From Thermoplasmata archaeon (GTDB taxonomy: Archaea > Thermoplasmatota > Thermoplasmata > Lutacidiplasmatales > UBA184), in NCBI GenBank assembly GCA_021848165.1, contig JAJZMW010000054.1, forward strand, positions 1 to 12,575: DNA of 12,575 nucleotides, written 5' to 3'. Shown in pieces: positions 1 to 7,466 of the stretch (the stretch's first letter is position 1; every line of letters starts with the position of its first letter). Both the position numbers and the translations under genes were made by a program. The notes beneath the pieces were generated by a model. It had not been told where the DNA came from and ran no database searches. It saw nothing but the letters and a program-made list of their open reading frames with translations.

Positions 1-1
1 G

Positions 2-1441
2 TACGTCGTGACCGCGGTCAGTGCGATGCTCCTCGCCTACCTCATGGCGGGCTTCGCGGTCCCCGGCGCGGCGAGCTTCGCAGCGCTCTTCCCGAACGGC
101 GTGCTCTACCCGCTGATCATCTGCGCTTGGGCGATCGTCGCGACCCTCGTCGGGATCGCGTTCGTCCGCATGCGCCCGGGCGGCAGCATCATGGGCGGCC
201 TCTACCAGGGCCTCGGCGCGACGACCGCCGTCGGGATCGTCGGCTTCGGGGTGCTCGACTACTACCTGATGGGGAGCAACCCGGGGATCTTCGTGGCGTC
301 GGTGATGGGCCTGGTCGTGATGGTCCTCATCGTCCTGGCGACCGACTACTACACGGGGAACTACGGCCCGGTCAAGCGCGTCGCGGACGCGTCGCAATCC
401 GGCGCCGGCCCCAACGTCATCACCGGCCTGTCCGTCGGCCTCCAGGCGACCTGGATCACGGGCCTCGTCCTCGTCACGGCCACGCTGATCTCTTTCGTGG
501 CGGTCGGCTGGCAGGGCTGGGGGACCGCGCCGAACATCGAGCTCGGTCTCTACGGGGTCGGCATCGCGGCGGCGAGCATGCTCGCGGTCACGGGGATGAT
601 CATCTCGATCGATGCGTTCGGGCCGATCACCGACAACGCGGGCGGGATCGCCGAGATGAGCGAGCTGCCCGCTGCGGCGCGGAACGTGACCGATCCGCTC
701 GACGCCGTCGGCAACACGACCAAGGCCGTGACGAAGGGCTACGCGGTCGGCTCCGCGGTGCTCGCCGCGCTCGCGCTCTTCGCCGCGTACACCTTCGCGA
801 CGGCCCAAGCGTGGACCGGCTCGAGCAGCGCGCTCTCCTGGAGCAGCTTCACGGCGACGTTGACGCTCAGCAACCCGCTCGTGCTGGCCGGGATCGTCGT
901 CGGGGCGATCCTGCCGTTCTTCTTCACCTCCTACCTGATGAACGCGGTGGGGGTCGCCGCCCAGGCGGTCGTCTTCGAGGTCCGCCGCCAGTTCAAGGAG
1001 ATCGTGGGCCTGCTCGACGGCAAGGGGACCCCCGAGTACGGCAAGTGCGTCGACCTCGTCACGGTCACCGCGCTCCGGCAGCTTGCGGTCCCCGCGATCA
1101 TCGCGGTCGCGACGCCGCTCGCGGTCGGGTTCCTGCTCGGGCCGGACGCGCTCGCCGGGCTCCTGATGGGGGTCATCGTTTCGGGCTTCCCGCTCGCGAT
1201 CATGATGACGACCGGCGGCGCCGCGTGGGACAACGGCAAGAAGTTCATCGAGTCGGGCCACTACGGCGGCAAGCACTCGGACGCCCACAAGGCGGCGGTC
1301 GTCGGGGACACGGTGGGCGACGCGACGAAGGACACCGCGGGACCCGCGATCAACCCGCTGATCAAGGTCGTGAACACGATCTCGATCCTGTTCATCGCGA
1401 CGATCGTGGCGCACAGCGTCATCCCGATCGTCCACTACTGA
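2..1441 (+). CDS. hppA: K+-independent proton-pumping membrane pyrophosphatase, C-terminal part (5' end cut by window)
   Basis: This integral membrane enzyme hydrolyses PPi and uses the energy to pump H+ out of the cytoplasm. The frame is open to the left edge, so the GTG at base 8 is probably internal. About 479 residues remain of the usual 650-750, and the N-terminal substrate loop lies outside. Seen in the sequence: many hydrophobic helices; the PPi/Mg-binding motif TDNAGGIAEMSEL near residue 208; GNTTKAVTKG near 236; GGAAWDNGKKFIESG near 402; and the loop SDAHKAAVVGDTVGDATKDT followed by the last helix. In this family Lys and Thr in the GNTTKAVT segment (Ala and Gly in K+-dependent enzymes) mark the K+-independent H+ pumps, so I infer that subtype. 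It ends 49 bases before the end of a convergent gene. Family assignment is very secure. Confidence 0.97.
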   Translation, partial: YVVTAVSAMLLAYLMAGFAVPGAASFAALFPNGVLYPLIICAWAIVATLVGIAFVRMRPGGSIMGGLYQGLGATTAVGIVGFGVLDYYLMGSNPGIFVASVMGLVVMVLIVLATDYYTGNYGPVKRVADASQSGAGPNVITGLSVGLQATWITGLVLVTATLISFVAVGWQGWGTAPNIELGLYGVGIAAASMLAVTGMIISIDAFGPITDNAGGIAEMSELPAAARNVTDPLDAVGNTTKAVTKGYAVGSAVLAALALFAAYTFATAQAWTGSSSALSWSSFTATLTLSNPLVLAGIVVGAILPFFFTSYLMNAVGVAAQAVVFEVRRQFKEIVGLLDGKGTPEYGKCVDLVTVTALRQLAVPAIIAVATPLAVGFLLGPDALAGLLMGVIVSGFPLAIMMTTGGAAWDNGKKFIESGHYGGKHSDAHKAAVVGDTVGDATKDTAGPAINPLIKVVNTISILFIATIVAHSVIPIVHY

Positions 1442-1452
1442 GCGGGACGAGC

Positions 1453-1478
1453 GGAGCCCCGGGCGGGGGGACGGCTCC
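1453..1478. terminator. Possible hairpin between convergent genes
   Basis: GGAGCC (1453-1458) can pair with GGCTCC (1473-1478) around a 14-base G-rich loop, within the 49-base gap between the pyrophosphatase stop and the stop of the convergent small gene. It could mark transcript 3' ends. Archaeal termination normally depends on a T-rich tract, and none is present, so this is weak. Confidence 0.2.
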
Positions 1479-1490
1479 TCGGCGGGGACG

Positions 1491-1856
1491 CTAGGCGTAG
1501 TGGCTGAGGCTCGAGCGCTCCTTCGCGGCGTCGCCGTGCTCGGAGCCTCGCTCCTCGCGGCGCTTCTCCCGGTCGCATTCCTCTTCGGTCACCCAGGAGA
1601 ACTGGACGTCCTCGGGGTGGTCGTGGGTGATGAACGCGCCGGCCTCGAAGGCGCTCGAGAGGAGCTCCTCCAGGTTGTCGGCGTCGGTCCCTTCGAGCCG
1701 TCCGGCGAGGCGCCAGTACCAGTCGGGCGCCTTCCCCGCGGCCTGGAGGTACTCCGTGATCAGGTCGTAGATGGCGGTCCGGGAGTCGCTGAGGCGGACG
1801 TGCAGGTGGCGGTCCTTCTCCTCGGGAGCGGCGGGGGCGGAGGTCGTGTCGGCCAT
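1491..1856 (-). CDS. Hypothetical 121-residue acidic soluble protein
   Basis: I do not recognise this family. The protein starts MADTTSAPAAPEEKDRHLHV, with a low-complexity Ala/Pro N-terminus. The core contains LSDSRTAIYDLITEYLQAAG and an aromatic PDWYWRLAGRLEG segment, then an acidic helix DNLEELLSSAFEAGAF. A strongly charged tail (EEECDREKRREERGSEHGD) ends in HYA. There is no signal peptide or membrane segment. The open frame extends upstream to 1952, but the Met at 1856 is preferred: upstream translation is Arg/Gly-rich noise, and a CTATAA box centred near 1885 lies about 28 bases upstream, as expected for an almost leaderless archaeal mRNA. The neighbours are convergent (pyrophosphatase) and divergent (Mre11-Rad50 operon), so it is probably a single-gene unit. 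The opposite strand is also open here but reads as low-complexity sequence. Confidence 0.72.
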   Translation of the reverse strand: MADTTSAPAAPEEKDRHLHVRLSDSRTAIYDLITEYLQAAGKAPDWYWRLAGRLEGTDADNLEELLSSAFEAGAFITHDHPEDVQFSWVTEEECDREKRREERGSEHGDAAKERSSLSHYA

Positions 1857-1881
1857 GGGTCGCGGGGATATCCGGGGCCCA

Positions 1882-1887
1882 CTATAA
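1882..1887. promoter_or_regulatory. TATA-like box in the divergent promoter region
   Basis: CTATAA (TTATAG on the - strand) is the most AT-rich spot in the 105-base region between divergent genes. On the - strand it lies about 28 bases before the ATG at 1856, fitting a leaderless or nearly leaderless transcript. On the + strand it could also serve the small-protein/mre11/rad50 operon, giving a leader of about 50 bases. A weaker + strand alternative is TTCAAG near 1933, which would make the gene at 1962 leaderless. Confidence 0.5.
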
Positions 1888-1961
1888 CGTGCGTCCCCGA
1901 TCGACCCGCCGCGGCTCCGCGCCCCCCGACCCTTCAAGAGGGACCTCGCCATGGCCGGGCG

Positions 1962-2366
1962 ATGGCGATGGGACCTCCGCCTCGTTCCTCCCCGCCGGGG
2001 GCTCCTCCGGCGCGCGCGGTCCGCTACGGCTACCTCGTCGCCCGACTTCGCAATCGGCAGATCACGATGGAGGAAGCGACCGAGCTGTTCGGCCTCATGG
2101 ACGAGACGATGCGGGGGCTCCGTTCCGCGATGGCGGCGGCCCCCCCCAGCGCGCCGAGCGCGCCGTCGACCCCGGCCCCTCCGGCCCCCCGGAAGGAGGG
2201 ATCGGTCGTGCGGGCCGGCTTCTCCGACGACGACCTGATCGCCGCCGGCATCCTCCTCCTCGGCCTCGGCGCCGGCCTGGGGTCGGCCGTGCGGGAGCGC
2301 GCGCGACGGGGCCCGAAGGCCTCCCCGCCGACGCCGGCGAACCCCGCCCGGTCGGGGACCCCCTGA
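1962..2366 (+). CDS. Hypothetical small helical protein at the head of the mre11-rad50 operon
   Basis: Family not recognised; about 134 residues. Three parts are visible. The first is a Pro-rich N-terminus. The second is a helix-rich conserved-looking segment near residues 20-50 (RYGYLVARLRNRQITMEEAT, then ELFGLMDETMRGLRSAM). After an Ala/Pro/Ser linker comes a hydrophobic stretch, DLIAAGILLLGLGAGLGSAV, followed by RERARRG, which looks like one membrane or amphipathic helix with a positively charged flank. The start is ATG 1962, with ATG 1968 as an alternative; no Shine-Dalgarno is evident. The frame is open far upstream, but that part reads as shadow sequence antisense to the 121-residue gene. 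The stop lies 14 bases before mre11, so the two are probably co-transcribed. Tethering or regulating Mre11-Rad50 is possible but is inferred only from position. Confidence 0.65.
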   Translation: MAMGPPPRSSPPGAPPARAVRYGYLVARLRNRQITMEEATELFGLMDETMRGLRSAMAAAPPSAPSAPSTPAPPAPRKEGSVVRAGFSDDDLIAAGILLLGLGAGLGSAVRERARRGPKASPPTPANPARSGTP

Positions 2367-2380
2367 CGGTCGAGGACGGC

Positions 2381-3676
2381 GTGGCGCCCCGGGACAGCTT
2401 CGTCTTCGCGCATCTCGCCGACGCGCACGTCGGCGCCTGGCCCCGCCAGCCGAAGCTTCGTGCGGAGCTCCGACAGGCCGTCCTGCGGTCCCTCGCCCGC
2501 GCGGCGGAGGAGCCGGTCGAGTTCCTCCTGATCTCGGGGGACCTCTTCCACACCCCGGTCCCCGATCCCGCCGAGGTCGCTCCCGTCGCCGCGGCGCTGC
2601 GCCGGCTCACGGAATCGGGGAGCCGGATCTACGCGATCTACGGCTCCCACGATTACGTCGCGCACAAGACGAGCTGGCTGGACGTCCTCGCCGAGGCGGG
2701 CGTCTTCGTGCGGGTCGCCCCCGAGAGCGTTCGCGCGGAGGGGACCCGGTGGACGTTGCCGTACCTCGTCGATCCCCCGACCGGGGCCGTCATCGCGGGG
2801 GTCTCGGGCCGCGCGCACTCCCTCGACCGGGAGTACTTCCGCGGGATGGACTCGGAGGCGTTCCGCGCCGCCGACGGCCTGCGGATCTTCCAGTTCCACG
2901 CCGCGGTCGAGGAGTACCTGCCCGAGTCGCTCCGCGGAAAGATCTTGGGGATCCGCCGCGACGACCTCCCCGCCGACTGCGCCTACTACGCCGGGGGCCA
3001 CATCCACTGTCCGTATCGAGGGGAAGGCCCGGGAGGCGGGCTCCTCGTCAACCCCGGGGCGATCTACGGGACGAGCACCACCGACCTCGACTACCAGGAA
3101 ACCTACGCGGGACATCGCGGGCTCGCGCTCGTCCGCGTCGAGCGGGGCCGACCGCGTCTCGCGTTCTTCGATCCGTGCGAGGGCCGCCGAACGTCCCTGG
3201 TGACGGCCGATGTGTCGGGCCGGAGCCCGGACGAGATCCGCGAAGAGATCCTCCGCGCCGCCACGGCGGCGCCGCCCCGCGGGAACGCCGCGCCGACCGT
3301 CATCCGGCTCCAGGGGCGCCTCGGCGACCGCAGCCTCGCCGACCTCGGCATCGCCGAGATCCTCCGGGACCCTCGGCTCGAGGGGCGCCCAGTCGAACTG
3401 GTCGCCGGCGACCTCGTCCACGGCGTCGCGGGCGACGTGACCCCGCCGAGCGAAGGGGAGGTCGAACGCGAGGAGTTCGAGCGGCTTCTCGCCGGCCCGG
3501 CCGACGAGGTCTGGTGGGAGGACCCTCGCGACGCCGAGCGGGCGATGCGCGAGCTCCTGCGCGAGCTCGGGACCGAGCGCGCGGAGGGAGAGAGCCGGGC
3601 CGACTACGTGGACGCGCGCCGTCGCGGCGCGTTCTCCATCCTCGGGGTCCCGGGGCCCCCCGAGGGGGAGGAGTGA
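2381..3676 (+). CDS. mre11: DNA double-strand-break repair nuclease Mre11
   Basis: This is a Mn-dependent 3'-5' exonuclease/endonuclease that works with Rad50 on broken DNA ends. About 431 residues, the usual archaeal length. Phosphoesterase motifs in order: HLADAHVG (D14, H16), ISGDLFH (D54), YGSHD (S89, H90, D91), QFHAAV (H173) and GGHIH (H207, H209). Next comes a capping segment (NPGAIYGTSTTDLDY). The C-terminus is acidic and helical (near 370-430), where the family binds the Rad50 coiled coil. One metal ligand differs: the usual GNHD reads GSHD. The start is GTG 2381, directly before the conserved first strand; the frame is open further upstream, but that sequence resembles no Mre11 and overlaps the previous gene in another frame. 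No ATG is available nearby and the upstream GAGGA is close and weak. The gene lies 14 bases after the small hypothetical gene and 4 bases before rad50. Confidence 0.95.
   Translation: MAPRDSFVFAHLADAHVGAWPRQPKLRAELRQAVLRSLARAAEEPVEFLLISGDLFHTPVPDPAEVAPVAAALRRLTESGSRIYAIYGSHDYVAHKTSWLDVLAEAGVFVRVAPESVRAEGTRWTLPYLVDPPTGAVIAGVSGRAHSLDREYFRGMDSEAFRAADGLRIFQFHAAVEEYLPESLRGKILGIRRDDLPADCAYYAGGHIHCPYRGEGPGGGLLVNPGAIYGTSTTDLDYQETYAGHRGLALVRVERGRPRLAFFDPCEGRRTSLVTADVSGRSPDEIREEILRAATAAPPRGNAAPTVIRLQGRLGDRSLADLGIAEILRDPRLEGRPVELVAGDLVHGVAGDVTPPSEGEVEREEFERLLAGPADEVWWEDPRDAERAMRELLRELGTERAEGESRADYVDARRRGAFSILGVPGPPEGEE
3667..3673 (+). promoter_or_regulatory. Shine-Dalgarno for rad50 inside the end of mre11
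   Basis: GGAGGAG lies 9 bases before the rad50 ATG at 3681 and overlaps the last codons of mre11. It fixes the rad50 start and suggests coupled translation of the two subunits. Confidence 0.7.
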
Positions 3677-3680
3677 GCCG

Positions 3681-6287
3681 ATGCGCCTCGCTCGCCTGCG
3701 CCTGAAGAACATCCGCTCCTACGAGAGCGCGGACGTCGAGCTCGCCCCCGGCACGACGCTCATCGCCGGGGATGTCGGCACCGGAAAGACCTCGCTGCTC
3801 TACGCCATCGAAATGGCGCTCTTCGGCTTCGCGGAGGTCGACGCCGCCTACCTGATCCGGCACGACGCCGAGCACGCCCAGGTCTCCGTGACCCTCGAGG
3901 ACGGGGGGCACACCTACGAGATCGGACGGCAGTTTCGCCGCGTCACCCGGCGCGCGAAGGAGAGCTTCGAGGTCGAGCGGTTGAGCTACTCCGAGGACGG
4001 AGCCCGGACGGCGTATTCGGCGACGGAGCTCCGCCAGCGGGTCATCGAGCTGTTCCGCTTCCCCGACGACCCGAACCCCCGCGCCCACTCCGACCTCTGG
4101 CGCTGGGCGGTCTACGTCCCGCAGGAGCGGATGCGCGAGGTCCTCTCGCAGGGGCCCGAGGAGCGGCTCGAGACGATCCGCCGGGCCCTGGGCGTCGAGC
4201 GATACCGGACGGCCGCCGAGAACTCTCAGGAGGTCGCCACCGCCCTCCGGCAGATGGCCCGGCTCCGCGGGGAGGAAGTGCAGCGCCTGGCCCACTGGGA
4301 GACCGAGCTGGTCGATCGGCACCGGGCGCTGGACGAGCTCGAGCGACGCCGCGTGGGGGCCGCGGAGCTCGTCGACCGCGAGGCGGCCCGCCTCTCCGCC
4401 GCGGCCGGGGCGCGCGCGGAGGCGGAGTCCCGGCTCGCGCTCGCCCAAGGCGATCGCCGGGAGCTCGTGGGCCTCGAGCGGGAGGAGGCGCGCGACCAAG
4501 AAGCGCTCGATCGGGCGCGCGCGGAACGCCGTCGCCTCGAGGAGCCCCCCATCCCCGAGACGCCGCTCGGCCCGTCGGAGGCCGATCGCCTCCGGGAGCT
4601 CGAGAGCGAGCGGCCCCGCTGGGAGGCGGAGCGAGCGGACGCCGAGACCCGGCGGACCTCGTTGGAGACCCGGCTCCGGCGCTACGGGGAAGCGGGGGCG
4701 GCCGTCGACGCCCTCCGCGCCCGCTGCGCCGACGCCAATGCCGGGCTCGACCGGGCGGATCGGGAACTGCGACGGGCCGCCGCCCGACGCGAGGAGCTCC
4801 TCCGCGACGGCCCGAACCGGGAGCCTCCGATGCCCACGCCGAGGTCGATCGAAGCGATCGACATCGAACTCGGCACCGCGCGAGAGGCGTTGCGGGCGGC
4901 CCACGAGGAATCGGCGCGCGCGGAGCAGGAGCTCGGGGAGTGGGAGGAGCTCGTGAGGGCGGGGGTCTGTCCCCGCTGTCGCCAGGCGGTCCGTCCGGAG
5001 GAGTTCGACGCGCACCGTCGGGAAGCGACCGAACGCGCGGCCCGCGCTCGCGAGAGCCTCGTGGCCGGCACGGAGCGGGTCGGCCGGCTCGAGGAGGAGC
5101 GACGTTCGCGCGAGCGCTACGAGCGCCTGAGGGAACGGTGGATGGAGGCCGCGCGGCGACGCGAGACCGCGGAGGAGGAACTGCGACGCGCGGAAGAGCG
5201 TCGGGGGGCGGCCACCGCCGCGGCCGCGTCGGCGGCCGCCGATCTCACCGCCGCCCAAGCGCGCCAGAGCGAGCTCGCCTCGGTCGTCGAGGAGGAGCGG
5301 ACGCTCACGGCCGACCGTCGCGCGTGGGAGGAGCGACGGCGGGCCTGGGAAACGGCGATCGAGGGGATCCGACGACGGGAGGCCGAGCGACAGACCCGCC
5401 TCGCGGCGGAGCGGCAGCGGGACGAGGCCCGTCGGCGATGGGACGGCGAGATCGCGATGCTCGAGGCACGGCGGACCGAGCGGGGGGCCCGGCTCGCTCC
5501 GTTGCGCGCGCGCGCGGGCGAGGTCGCTCGGTTCGAGCACGAACTCGCGGGGGTACGGGCCGCCGAAGAGGAAGCCCGATCCGCCCATCAACGCGCGGAG
5601 ATCGCCGTCACCGAGATCGACCGGGACCTCCTGCACGTCCGGGAGCGGCGGGCCGATGCCGAGCGGGGGGTCGCCGAGCGCTCCCAGCTCCTCGTCGAGA
5701 TCGACGGGATCGAGCGCCGGGCCGCCTGGCTCGCCGGGCCGTTCCGCGAGTCGCTGCTGGGGATGGAGCGGCGGATCCTCACGACCGCGCAAGCGTCCTT
5801 CGCGAACGACCTCGATCGGTTCTTCCGGATCCTGCTGGACGACCCGATGATGGAGGCCCGCACCGATCCGACGTTCATGCCGAGCGTCCTGATCCGGGGC
5901 GCGTGGACCCCGGCCGATGCGTTGAGCGGCGGGGAGCGGACGAGCCTCGCGCTCGCCTTCCGGCTTGCCCTGGGGCGTCTCGTTCGGACGATGGGGCAGC
6001 TGCGGCTCGATACGCTCATCCTGGACGAGCCGACGGACGGGTTCTCCCCCGAGCAGATCGTCCGGATGGGCGACCTTCTCGCGACCCTCGACCTCCCGCA
6101 GGTGCTCCTCGTCTCGCACGAGTTCGAGCTGAGCTCGGTCGCCGACCGGGTCCTCGAGACGCGGAAGGTCGACGGACGGTCCGTCGTCGTCGGCCGCGGG
6201 GTCGGGGAGGGGAGCCCGGCGATCGGCGAGCCGCCGGATCCTCCGCGGCGTCGCCCGAAGCGGACGCGGGCGCTGCCGGCCGACTAG
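3681..6287 (+). CDS. rad50: DNA double-strand-break repair ATPase Rad50
   Basis: An SMC-like ATPase that dimerises through a zinc hook, clamps DNA and controls Mre11. 868 residues, normal for archaea. Seen in order: first strand MRLARLRLKNIRSYESA; Walker A GDVGTGKTS (30-38); Q-loop YVPQERM (Q148); a long Glu/Arg/Ala coiled coil (about 170-425); zinc hook CPRC (430-433); a returning coiled coil to about 690; ABC signature LSGGERTSLAL (748-758); and Walker B LILDEPTDGFS (779-789). A basic, proline-containing tail (PPRRRPKRTR) closes the protein. The D-loop region reads PTDGFS rather than the LD seen in many Rad50s. ATG 3681 has a good Shine-Dalgarno and directly precedes the conserved first strand. 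The gene forms an operon with mre11. Its TAG overlaps the stop codon of the convergent reductase gene. Confidence 0.97.
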   Translation: MRLARLRLKNIRSYESADVELAPGTTLIAGDVGTGKTSLLYAIEMALFGFAEVDAAYLIRHDAEHAQVSVTLEDGGHTYEIGRQFRRVTRRAKESFEVERLSYSEDGARTAYSATELRQRVIELFRFPDDPNPRAHSDLWRWAVYVPQERMREVLSQGPEERLETIRRALGVERYRTAAENSQEVATALRQMARLRGEEVQRLAHWETELVDRHRALDELERRRVGAAELVDREAARLSAAAGARAEAESRLALAQGDRRELVGLEREEARDQEALDRARAERRRLEEPPIPETPLGPSEADRLRELESERPRWEAERADAETRRTSLETRLRRYGEAGAAVDALRARCADANAGLDRADRELRRAAARREELLRDGPNREPPMPTPRSIEAIDIELGTAREALRAAHEESARAEQELGEWEELVRAGVCPRCRQAVRPEEFDAHRREATERAARARESLVAGTERVGRLEEERRSRERYERLRERWMEAARRRETAEEELRRAEERRGAATAAAASAAADLTAAQARQSELASVVEEERTLTADRRAWEERRRAWETAIEGIRRREAERQTRLAAERQRDEARRRWDGEIAMLEARRTERGARLAPLRARAGEVARFEHELAGVRAAEEEARSAHQRAEIAVTEIDRDLLHVRERRADAERGVAERSQLLVEIDGIERRAAWLAGPFRESLLGMERRILTTAQASFANDLDRFFRILLDDPMMEARTDPTFMPSVLIRGAWTPADALSGGERTSLALAFRLALGRLVRTMGQLRLDTLILDEPTDGFSPEQIVRMGDLLATLDLPQVLLVSHEFELSSVADRVLETRKVDGRSVVVGRGVGEGSPAIGEPPDPPRRRPKRTRALPAD

Positions 6288-7396
6288 CCCCGGGGGAGCC
6301 GCGCCGCGAACTCGGCGGGGGGCCACGGTTCGAGCGTCGCCACCGCGAGGTCCTCGGAGAGGTGCGCGGGGCTCTTCGCGCCGACGAGCGCTCCGATCGT
6401 CCCGGGGGCCGACCGCGCGAACTGCAGCGCCGAGACCGTGCGGCTCTCCCGCCCGAAGTGCGGGCCGCTCCGCGCGAGCTCCCCCTGGAGGAGCGGCACG
6501 CTCGTGAAGCAGCCGAGGCGAAGGTCGGTCGCCGCCTCGAAGAGCGTTCGGTCGCTCGCCCCGAGCCGCTGGTTCCGGCGGGTCGCCGCCTCGGGCATCG
6601 CGAGGTTGAACGGGAACTGCAGGTAGCGGAGCCCATGGTCCGGGCCGCCAACGTCGCGCGCGATCTCGAGCGCCCGCGCGAGGGACAGGTAGCCGGGCGC
6701 GTCGGGCGCGGCCCGGAGCGAATCCCAGGTGGCGAGGCCGTACGCGCCGATCGTCCCGTCGCGGCGCATCTCCTCGAACGCCCCGAACGCCGCGCCCAAG
6801 CGCCGGTCGAACTCCTCCGCCCCCACGGCCTCCCGCTGGGCCTCGGACGCGTTGTGGAGGTAGACCAGATCGATCGTGGCGACACCGAGATTCGCGCGGC
6901 TGCGGGCGACCTGGTCGTGAAGGTAGCGGGGGCTCATGCAGTGGGAGCCCCCGACGATCTCGGAGGGATCGATCCGAGCCGTCCCGAGGATCTCGGCCCG
7001 GAGCCACGCGGCGGGTCCCGCCGGAGACTCTCCGTCCGGAGCGAGATAGCCCGCCTTGGTCGAGAGAAAGATCGCGGAGCGGTCGAGGCGACCCGCCGCG
7101 GCGAGCGAGGCCAGCGCGCGCCCGACGCTCCGCTCCGCCCGCTGGTGCCGGTAGTTGATGGCGGTGTCGACCACGTTCGCCCGTCCGGAGTCGAGCACGA
7201 GGCGGACGGCCTCCTCGACCTCCCGATCGGTCGCGACGTCCGGTCGGCCGAGGTAGGTGCCGAGCCCGATCGATCCGAGCCGATGGCCGTCCGGACCCGG
7301 ACGCACGTGCCCGGCCGGAAGACCGTGCCGCGCCCGGTGCGCGACCCACGCGCGCTCGGTCCCCTCGGGGGTCGCCCTCCCCTCGATCCGCGCCAT
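6284..7396 (-). CDS. Aldo/keto reductase
   Basis: A predicted soluble NAD(P)H-dependent oxidoreductase acting on a sugar or carbonyl substrate that cannot be named from sequence. About 370 residues with the (beta/alpha)8 pattern. The AKR catalytic tetrad is complete: D77 and Y82 in VVDTAINYR, K114 in FLSTKAGY and H181 in DLVYLHNAS. The cofactor-end pattern appears as SALQFARSAPGTIGALVGAK near the C-terminus. Between K114 and H181 is an insertion of about 50 residues containing GGSHCMSPRYL. The frame opens at 7516, but ATG 7396 is chosen: the longer N-terminus reads as Arg-rich noise and would run through the promoter and into the divergent gene. GAGGGG lies about 8 bases before this ATG, and a TATA-like palindrome is 45 bases upstream, leaving a short leader. 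Convergent with rad50. Confidence 0.9.
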   Translation of the reverse strand: MARIEGRATPEGTERAWVAHRARHGLPAGHVRPGPDGHRLGSIGLGTYLGRPDVATDREVEEAVRLVLDSGRANVVDTAINYRHQRAERSVGRALASLAAAGRLDRSAIFLSTKAGYLAPDGESPAGPAAWLRAEILGTARIDPSEIVGGSHCMSPRYLHDQVARSRANLGVATIDLVYLHNASEAQREAVGAEEFDRRLGAAFGAFEEMRRDGTIGAYGLATWDSLRAAPDAPGYLSLARALEIARDVGGPDHGLRYLQFPFNLAMPEAATRRNQRLGASDRTLFEAATDLRLGCFTSVPLLQGELARSGPHFGRESRTVSALQFARSAPGTIGALVGAKSPAHLSEDLAVATLEPWPPAEFAARLPRG

Positions 7397-7436
7397 CGAT
7401 CGGTCCCCTCGTCCGTGCGCCGCCGAACGGGCGAAC

Positions 7437-7446
7437 CGATTAATCG
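7437..7446. promoter_or_regulatory. Palindromic TATA-like site shared by divergent genes
   Basis: CGATTAATCG is a perfect 10-base palindrome in an otherwise very GC-rich 70-base region between divergent starts. Its centre is 26 bases before the GTG at 7467 on the + strand, the archaeal TATA-to-start-site distance for a leaderless mRNA. It is 45 bases before the reductase ATG on the - strand. It could be one bidirectional TATA element or an operator. Confidence 0.5.
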
Positions 7447-7466
7447 CCTGCGGCCTCGCGGGGACC

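Noticed and set aside
127..1494. A second long + strand frame inside the pyrophosphatase
   Set aside because: Arg-rich shadow of a gene with definitive pyrophosphatase motifs.
1889..2380. Extending Mre11 by 164 residues to the earliest ATG
   Set aside because: The extra sequence is Arg/Pro/Gly-rich, overlaps another gene in a different frame, and precedes the conserved N-terminal strand of the family.
2030..3712. A 560-codon - strand open frame opposite mre11
   Set aside because: Antisense to a complete Mre11 motif set; no promoter or domain of its own.
3300..7349. A 1,349-codon open frame on the - strand spanning all of rad50 and part of the reductase
   Set aside because: It is antisense to genes with clear family motifs; its translation is Arg/Gly/Pro-rich with no recognisable domain. 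Long antisense frames are expected at this GC content.
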